Shown here: positions 57,836 through 64,000 of the stretch, in pieces
Numbering within the stretch: position 1 is the stretch's first letter
Layout of the letters: the number at the start of each line of letters is the position of its first letter
Source of the DNA: an uncultured Bacteroidota bacterium
GTDB taxonomy: Bacteria > Bacteroidota > Bacteroidia > Flavobacteriales > Flavobacteriaceae
NCBI GenBank assembly: GCA_902631125.1
Contig: CACOXF010000002.1
Location: forward strand, 52,947-116,946
Direction: 5' to 3'
DNA length: 64,000 nt
Notes under the pieces: model-generated
Seen by the model: the letters and a program-made list of their open reading frames with translations, nothing else
The model's database searches: none
What the model was told of the DNA's origin: nothing
Program-made: the position numbers and the translations under genes

Positions 57836-58525
57836 CTACATTTCTTTAACGACAATAAAAGTTGCTGTCGCTCCAGTTGACAAGTTCCATTGGTTGGATG
57901 ACAATAGCTTTTGGTCTTCGTCAAATACCCTAAGTTCTGCTGTATTAGGACCCGATGAGCCTTGATTTAAAGCTTTGAAGTCAAATTTGTTGAAACCTGG
58001 TTTTAAGTCAATTGTCATAATAAAGTGTTGATTTTTGAGGTATAAATCCTGCAATAAGATTTCATCGTTTAGCAAAATTTGAACGCGATCACCATCTTCG
58101 TATTCAAAATCACGACATACAATTATTGCTTTGTTTGAAGTCGTATTAACATCTCCCAAATAAGTATCACCTAGATACCCCAAGTTAACATTGTCTTCCT
58201 CACGCTTGCGAAGTCGTTTAAGATAAGGAGCAGAGGCATCCAAATATTGTTCTTTGGCAAAAAGAGATTTGTTGGGTTCATCTTTTTTATTAAGGAAGGA
58301 AAAATCATCAACTGAATTTTGGTTGGACATTATCCCCAAAACAGGTTTGTTGGGTGAGGGAAGAATAGGGCTTTCACTCTGACTCTCTTGTCCAAAAATA
58401 CATAGTGAGCTAATAAAAAAAGTGCAAATTAGACACGATTTCCATAGCGTAGACCGACTGCTGTACCAAAAAAACATAAGCCCAAATTTACAAGAATAAG
58501 CCCAAATGTACCGAGCAAAAACCAT
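57836..58525 (-). CDS. Conserved secreted protein of unknown function (likely start downstream of ORF start, e.g. MFFWYSSRS)
   Basis: Hydrophobic signal SCLICTFFISSLCIFGQ; C-terminal beta-rich DGDRVQILLNDEILLQDLYL...LKPGFNKFDFKALNQGSSGPNTAELRVFD. Confidence 0.65.
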   Translation of the reverse strand: MVFARYIWAYSCKFGLMFFWYSSRSTLWKSCLICTFFISSLCIFGQESQSESPILPSPNKPVLGIMSNQNSVDDFSFLNKKDEPNKSLFAKEQYLDASAPYLKRLRKREEDNVNLGYLGDTYLGDVNTTSNKAIIVCRDFEYEDGDRVQILLNDEILLQDLYLKNQHFIMTIDLKPGFNKFDFKALNQGSSGPNTAELRVFDEDQKLLSSNQWNLSTGATATFIVVKEM

Positions 58526-58641
58526 GCCTCTTCATTTGACTTCGCAATAATCGCCTCTCCAACAACGCTGATTCCAGCACCAACAAGTGCTAATCCGATG
58601 ACCGCGTACCAAAACCATTTTTTACGTAGATTTTTTTCCAA
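58429..58641 (-). CDS. Small two-TM membrane protein
   Basis: KWFWYAVIGLALVGAGISVVGEAIIAKSNEEAWFLLGTFGLILVNLGLCFFGTAVGLRYGNRV; located between ccsA-like and secreted-protein genes, overlapping both ends. Confidence 0.65.
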   Translation of the reverse strand: MEKNLRKKWFWYAVIGLALVGAGISVVGEAIIAKSNEEAWFLLGTFGLILVNLGLCFFGTAVGLRYGNRV

Positions 58642-61600
58642 AGTACTTTTTATATCTCATAAATGAAATGAACCCAATCAAAGAAACAATGGCAATTGAA
58701 TAATAGACAAAGCTTGGGGTTATAACCTTATCACCACTTGCATAAGAATGCAAGCCAACCAAATAGAAATTTACGCCAAAATAAGTCATAATGATACTTG
58801 CAAAAGCAATGACTGACATGAGGTTAAACAACCATTTACTTCGCATACCAGGAATCAATCGCATGTGTAAAACTAATGCATAGACGAGGATGCTAATCAG
58901 TGCCCAAGTTTCTTTTGGATCCCAACCCCAGTATCTTCCCCAACTTTCGTTTGCCCATTGTCCACCTAGAAAGTTACCAATGGTTAGCATCACTACACCA
59001 ACAGTGAGTGCTAGCTCATTGACAACTGTCAACTCATCGATTGTTAATCGGATTCGTTTTTGTGTATTTTTGGTTGTCAATATCATCAGAATCATTGCAA
59101 TGAATCCTACAATCATACCCAAGGCAAATGGACCATAGCTTCCAACAATAACAGCAACGTGTATCATTAGCCAATAGCTATCCAATACAGGCACAAGATT
59201 CGCAATTTCGGGATCCATCCAGTTCCAGTGAGCAATCATCAATATCATAGAGGCAACAAAAGCAGTAGCTGCTATTGTTAGCTTGGATTTACGCACAAAA
59301 GCAAGTCCAATTCCAACAGTCGCCCAAGCTACATAAAGCATTGATTCATAAGCATCACTCCATGGCGCATGACCCGAGATGTACCAGCGAGCTCCCATGC
59401 CTACTGTCTGAAGTACAAATAGTAAACCAATAATCCAAATACTAATTTTAGTTAAAAAGCTGAGGATGCGTACATCAAAAAGAATTTGAAAAATAAGAAT
59501 GAAAAACATTAATGTACCAACGTACATGTACCAAGCAAAAAGCTTCTTGAAAATATCATATTTATTATACATGACTTCAGCCTCAACTTTATCAGCCGAA
59601 GGCATGATATCATTTCCATATTTTCTTTGAAATCCTGATATGCTTTCCAACAATTCATCTGCCTGCTCGTAGGCACCCTGTCGCAATGCACCGAGATACA
59701 AAGGCATCACATTGGCGACATATAACGAATCCACCCCTTCAAAGGGATAATCAGTTGCCTCATGAAATGATACCCATTTATCATTTTCACTATCTGGAAC
59801 AGGAAAAATTCGAAGTACTTTACCCTCAATTGCACTGTACAACAAATTGATTCTTCGATCTGTTTCGATAAAATCTTTCTGAAATTGATTGGGGTTTGCA
59901 GCTTTGTATGCACCTTCAAGTGGCTTTGCCAATTTGTAATTACCACTTTTATCAAAAAAATCAACAAAAGAAGCATATTTTGCTTTCCCGTCAACACCAG
60001 CAATTCTTCGCAGGCTATCATTACCTCTTTTCAAATAAATAAATGGAACCTGATACCAAAGCAAAGGGTTTTGCTGTATGGAAAGTAAAACTTGATCAGC
60101 GTTTAATGATTGATAAGTATCAGATTTGCTAACCTTTCTGATGAGCTCAGAAGCAAATGTATTTGCTGGTTTCATGCGCCCACCCAAGTCTTGAATGACT
60201 AGTTTTCCAAATTTATCCGCGTGTGTTATAGGTACTGCTTGACGAATCAACAGCGAGTCGATGTTTTGAGATTCTTCCTTCTCGTGCAGATGTGTTTGAG
60301 CATGCATGGATAACCCAAACAAAAGCGTGATTGCAGTCAGGGATGCCTTTTTAACTCTTATTTTTTCGAGTTGAGTCGAAAGTGATTTAAATCTAGTTTT
60401 TCCGAAAAAAAGAATCCCAAGTAAGCCAATGTAAAGAAGGAAATAACCAACATAAGTAATCCAGGTTCCCCAAAAATCATGATTCACTGACAATATTGTT
60501 CCTTTTTCATCGGGATCAAAAGAGGCTTGAAAAAAACGATACCCCCTGTGGTTTAGGATGTGATTCATGTAGATATCATAATCGAATGGAGGGTAATCAG
60601 CGACGCTAACTTTACTCATAAAACTGCTGTAACTCTTCTCTGTTCCGGGGTATTTTTCAGCGATAAAGTCATTTAACTTTAAAGCAAATGGAAGTTCGTG
60701 CTGCAAAGAGCCATATTGTACCCAAAAGTCTAATCCCCCTATCGAAACTTGTTTGGGGTCATTGGTAAAGCCTTTTGCACCTAAAACCTGTACAGTTTCG
60801 GATAAACCTTCCGTACTGATTTTTAGTGTTAATGCATCCTGAATTGCATCTTCGTCTTTGACGATTTGATATGAGCCTCGTATTGCTTGATCAGGAAAAA
60901 CAAACTGCATTCCAGCCATTGAATACAAAGTTCGAAAGCGAAGAGGAGTTTGTGTGTCGGCTAACACATCTTCAATGGATTGCGTAGCCATTTGCAACGC
61001 GGTCCCAGAAAATGGAGTATTAATTGTGTAATCATTATTGGTTTGATCCCATTGTATATTTATTGCTCCGTATTTTGGGTTATTAAAGGTAAAAAGTATA
61101 TTATGAATATTCACAATCTCACCAAAAGGAATGTAGTGATCGTGACGATTTCCATCACTAGATTCCACAATCTTGATGTAAAAATCACCCATTGAATCTT
61201 CAACTAAACTTTCAGCAGCGTTTGAGATAAAATCAACGTATTCAATTGAAAACTTCTGTTCATCAAAGGAACTTCTCCAACGAAAGTTGTTATATGCAGG
61301 CTCAGCAAACAGAAAGTTATCTTGTAATTTTTTTCTTTGCAATGCACCATCCATTTCACCATCGACAAGAACAGTGACATAGGTCTTTTCACTTAAAAAG
61401 GTATTTGTTGTTTCACCTTCACGAATAGGCATGACACCCTCAAACCCAAAGTAGCGTGTAACAAAAGCACCAAGTATGATTAAAATCCAAGCACCATGCA
61501 ACAGTAAAATGGGCCATTTTTCCCATCGTAACAAACGATATTTTTTGATGTTACCAATGAAGTTGATAACAAATACTCCCATGATCGCTTCAAACCACCA

Positions 61601-61750
61601 AGCATTATAAACCCAAATTCTTGCAGTGGCTGTGTTATGGAAACTTTCGACAAAAGTACCCACGGCCATCGCTACACAAAAAACGATGAATAGAATAGAT
61701 GTTAGGCGAGTTGAGAATAAAAAACGAACCAATAACATGGCTTGTTTCAT
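58622..61750 (-). CDS. ccsA: Cytochrome c biogenesis protein, fused ResB/CcsA (CcsBA type)
   Basis: N-terminal ResB-like TMs; C-terminal CcsA core with WGSYW-like tryptophan-rich motif NFLGGQWANESWGRYWGWDPKETWALISILVYALVLHMRL. Confidence 0.94.
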   Translation of the reverse strand: MKQAMLLVRFLFSTRLTSILFIVFCVAMAVGTFVESFHNTATARIWVYNAWWFEAIMGVFVINFIGNIKKYRLLRWEKWPILLLHGAWILIILGAFVTRYFGFEGVMPIREGETTNTFLSEKTYVTVLVDGEMDGALQRKKLQDNFLFAEPAYNNFRWRSSFDEQKFSIEYVDFISNAAESLVEDSMGDFYIKIVESSDGNRHDHYIPFGEIVNIHNILFTFNNPKYGAINIQWDQTNNDYTINTPFSGTALQMATQSIEDVLADTQTPLRFRTLYSMAGMQFVFPDQAIRGSYQIVKDEDAIQDALTLKISTEGLSETVQVLGAKGFTNDPKQVSIGGLDFWVQYGSLQHELPFALKLNDFIAEKYPGTEKSYSSFMSKVSVADYPPFDYDIYMNHILNHRGYRFFQASFDPDEKGTILSVNHDFWGTWITYVGYFLLYIGLLGILFFGKTRFKSLSTQLEKIRVKKASLTAITLLFGLSMHAQTHLHEKEESQNIDSLLIRQAVPITHADKFGKLVIQDLGGRMKPANTFASELIRKVSKSDTYQSLNADQVLLSIQQNPLLWYQVPFIYLKRGNDSLRRIAGVDGKAKYASFVDFFDKSGNYKLAKPLEGAYKAANPNQFQKDFIETDRRINLLYSAIEGKVLRIFPVPDSENDKWVSFHEATDYPFEGVDSLYVANVMPLYLGALRQGAYEQADELLESISGFQRKYGNDIMPSADKVEAEVMYNKYDIFKKLFAWYMYVGTLMFFILIFQILFDVRILSFLTKISIWIIGLLFVLQTVGMGARWYISGHAPWSDAYESMLYVAWATVGIGLAFVRKSKLTIAATAFVASMILMIAHWNWMDPEIANLVPVLDSYWLMIHVAVIVGSYGPFALGMIVGFIAMILMILTTKNTQKRIRLTIDELTVVNELALTVGVVMLTIGNFLGGQWANESWGRYWGWDPKETWALISILVYALVLHMRLIPGMRSKWLFNLMSVIAFASIIMTYFGVNFYLVGLHSYASGDKVITPSFVYYSIAIVSLIGFISFMRYKKYFGKKST

Positions 61751-61844
61751 AGCTAATTTTTTTTTTCAAAATTAAGGGATAACTAACAATTATCCTACTG
61801 TTAATTAGTACATTATAAAATAAATTGGTTTCGAAAAAAACTCT

Positions 61845-61870
61845 AAAAAAAAGGAATTCAGCAATTCCTT
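61845..61870 (-). terminator. Rho-independent terminator downstream of the SurA-like gene
   Basis: Perfect 8-bp stem AAGGAATT-CAGC-AATTCCTT (61851-61870) followed on the minus strand by a U run (A8 at 61845-61852 on +). Confidence 0.8.
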
Positions 61871-61899
61871 GAAAACTACAAATCAATGAGCAGCCAGGC

Positions 61900-63285
61900 T
61901 TATTGAACCCACTTATTAGAAAAATCACATTCTCTGTATGAGCGATTTACACTGATAAAAGTATCATCAATTTTTTTACCCATCCATTCTTGAATCGTGT
62001 TCAATTGTTTCTCTTTTAGGGCTAAATCTTTGATTTTGACATAGTCGTTTGCAAAATCGGCAGTGTGTTCATTGAAACGATTGGTGACCATTAAAATCTT
62101 ATATTTTTTGTTCCCAGATCTATCTTCCTCAATCACTGGAGGCGAGATTTGGTTGTCTTCAAGATTTAGAATTTGGTTGTAAATTTCTGGATCAAGTTTT
62201 GTCAATTCAAATCTTGTATCTCCAGATGTAGGGTTAATCAAAACACCAGAATTAGATGCTGTATCCTTATCATCTGAAAATTCAAGTGCGGCGTCAGAGA
62301 AAGATATTTCACCATCTTGAATTCTCTTGCGGATTAATTCAAGTTTTTCTTTTGCTTCACGAAGTTCTCTAGTAGAAACTTCTGGCACTAGCAGGACATG
62401 ACGCACATCAATAAGCTGACCCTTAATTTTGTCGACTGTTACGATATGCCATCCAAAATCTGTTTGAAATGGTTGTGATATTTCTCCTTCTCTTAGTCGA
62501 TAGGCCTGATCTCTGAATTCTTTAACCATCATTGGACGTTTGCGATCAAGGGTGTATCGACCACCACGTGATCGTGACCCTGGATCTTGCGAGTACAAAA
62601 TCGCTTTGGAGGCAAAACTCGAACCATTTTCGAGTACATCATTACGCATGGTTTCAAGCAAACGTATTGTTTTTTCAACCTCTTGATCAGTTGGCGTCGG
62701 TTCAATAACAATTTGTGCAATTTCAAGTTCAGCACCAAAAACAGGTCGTTGGTTTAATGGAATTTTATCAAAAAAAGTACGCACCTCTTCTGGTGTAACT
62801 TCAATTTCTTCAACGATACTAGCCTGCATCCGTTGGGAAAGCTGTTGTACACGATTAATGTCAAAAAGTTCATTTCTGAAGCTTTGTTCATCTTTTTTCT
62901 TGTAAAATTCAAGAACCTTTTCCATACTTCCGAGCTCTTGAACAAAATAATCAATAGTTCTGCCAACATAATCGTTGATTTCTGCGTCGCTGACTTCCAA
63001 GCTATCTTGCTCTGCGTGGTGGGCATATAACTTATCTTCCATAAGTTTTCCAAGCAAACTACATTTTTCAATATTACCAGTGGGAATTCCTTGAGATTGC
63101 AAATCTATATAAGCTTTATCGATATCAGAATCAAGAATAACATAATCTCCAATCACTGCAGCAACGCCATCAATCTTTATTCTTTCGCGGGTTGATATGC
63201 TTTCGGTTTGTGCATAGCTAAATTGAATTACACCAAAAAAAGTAAAAACACAAATTGAACAAATCCAACTATTCATAAACCTCAT
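61900..63285 (-). CDS. surA: Periplasmic peptidyl-prolyl isomerase, SurA-like
   Basis: IDGVAAVIGDYVILDSDIDKAYIDLQSQG; parvulin domains FGAELEIAQIVIEP...SRSRGGRYTLDRKRPMMVKEFRDQAYRLREGEISQPFQTDFGWHIVTVDKIKG and a second copy. Confidence 0.9.
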   Translation of the reverse strand: MRFMNSWICSICVFTFFGVIQFSYAQTESISTRERIKIDGVAAVIGDYVILDSDIDKAYIDLQSQGIPTGNIEKCSLLGKLMEDKLYAHHAEQDSLEVSDAEINDYVGRTIDYFVQELGSMEKVLEFYKKKDEQSFRNELFDINRVQQLSQRMQASIVEEIEVTPEEVRTFFDKIPLNQRPVFGAELEIAQIVIEPTPTDQEVEKTIRLLETMRNDVLENGSSFASKAILYSQDPGSRSRGGRYTLDRKRPMMVKEFRDQAYRLREGEISQPFQTDFGWHIVTVDKIKGQLIDVRHVLLVPEVSTRELREAKEKLELIRKRIQDGEISFSDAALEFSDDKDTASNSGVLINPTSGDTRFELTKLDPEIYNQILNLEDNQISPPVIEEDRSGNKKYKILMVTNRFNEHTADFANDYVKIKDLALKEKQLNTIQEWMGKKIDDTFISVNRSYRECDFSNKWVQ

Positions 63286-64000
63286 ATATATTTTGACGCA
63301 ATCCTTCTTTAATTATTTCTCGATCGAGCTGTCTCATTAATTCCAGTTTTCTTTTGTTGATTAATATTTGTTTCAACGTTGGTGCTACATAATCTAAAGG
63401 TGCCAAATCGTTACGTAAAACAACTTCTTCAACTACCACCAAATATACTTCTAAAGAATCTTGCAATTCAAAGAATGTGTCATTTTTTAAGGAATTTTTA
63501 TAACGCCTTTCAGAAATTGAAGGCAATCGATTAAAAAACTGAGATGCCTGAACCCATATAGAATCATTCAAAGAGTAGGTAGTAAATTGAAGAGCAATCG
63601 AATCCAGAAAGACTTTATCGTCTTCATTAAATCGCCGAATGCTTTTTCGAATCGATCGAAGATTATAATTTTCATTTCGCACACGAACATATCGCCCACG
63701 CATCAACTCTTTATTTGTTTTAAAGTTAAATTTGTTTTGTTCAAAATAGGATTCAATTTCTTCCTTTTCCACGATTGAGTCCAACTGAGACTGAATTGCC
63801 TTGTCCTTGTAGGTTTTTACATACAAGTCGTTGCGATAGGTGCTGACCAATTCTTCAAGTCCCTCCTTCTCTAATGAGCTCAAATTGATTTCTGCTTTTT
63901 TTAGATATAACATCTCTTCTGCCCATTCATTTATTGTTCTCGTTGTGATTTGTATGCTTTCGCTTCCATTTGGTCCAATTTGATTCTCTAAATCAGAAAT
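63269..64000 (-). CDS. PPIC/SurA-associated periplasmic folding protein, N-terminus beyond window edge
   Basis: Frame stays open from 63913 to the window end (ISDLENQIGPNGSESIQITTRTINEWAEEMLYLKKAE...); overlaps the SurA-like gene start, suggesting coupling. Confidence 0.7.
   Translation of the reverse strand: MSDLENQIGPNGSESIQITTRTINEWAEEMLYLKKAEINLSSLEKEGLEELVSTYRNDLYVKTYKDKAIQSQLDSIVEKEEIESYFEQNKFNFKTNKELMRGRYVRVRNENYNLRSIRKSIRRFNEDDKVFLDSIALQFTTYSLNDSIWVQASQFFNRLPSISERRYKNSLKNDTFFELQDSLEVYLVVVEEVVLRNDLAPLDYVAPTLKQILINKRKLELMRQLDREIIKEGLRQNIYEVYE

Noticed and set aside
1-64000. CRISPR arrays, tRNA/rRNA genes, transposases/IS or prophage
   Set aside because: I saw no regularly spaced repeats, no tRNA-like or rRNA sequence, and no transposase/integrase motifs among the ORFs; a systematic tRNAscan/ISfinder run was not possible.

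Overview
The window is a Flavobacteriia-like (Bacteroidota) polysaccharide utilization locus of about 57 kb, followed from about 57.8 kb by ordinary housekeeping genes (a conserved secreted protein, fused ResB/CcsA cytochrome c biogenesis, SurA-like PPIases). The locus encodes 11 formylglycine-type sulfatases, 5 GH29-like alpha-L-fucosidases, 1 GH117/GH43-like beta-propeller glycosidase lipoprotein, 6 right-handed parallel beta-helix proteins (one split by a frameshift in a G6 tract, two in a tandem GH141-like pair), one SusC/SusD pair, one hybrid two-component regulator (HTCS), and three T9SS-type cargo proteins. It also carries intracellular genes fitting non-phosphorylative L-fucose catabolism (SDR, FAH-family hydrolase, FMN alpha-hydroxyacid dehydrogenase, and a partial Zn-dependent alcohol dehydrogenase cut by the left edge). 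The best-supported inference is a system for a sulfated, fucose-rich (fucoidan-like) algal glycan. The least explained component is a small secreted helical protein family: two stand-alone 116-aa copies and one copy fused to a beta-helix/FN3-like protein. The fusion junction looks like a 2-nt insertion just before the ancestral stop codon. All family calls are from reading translated sequence; no database search was run.
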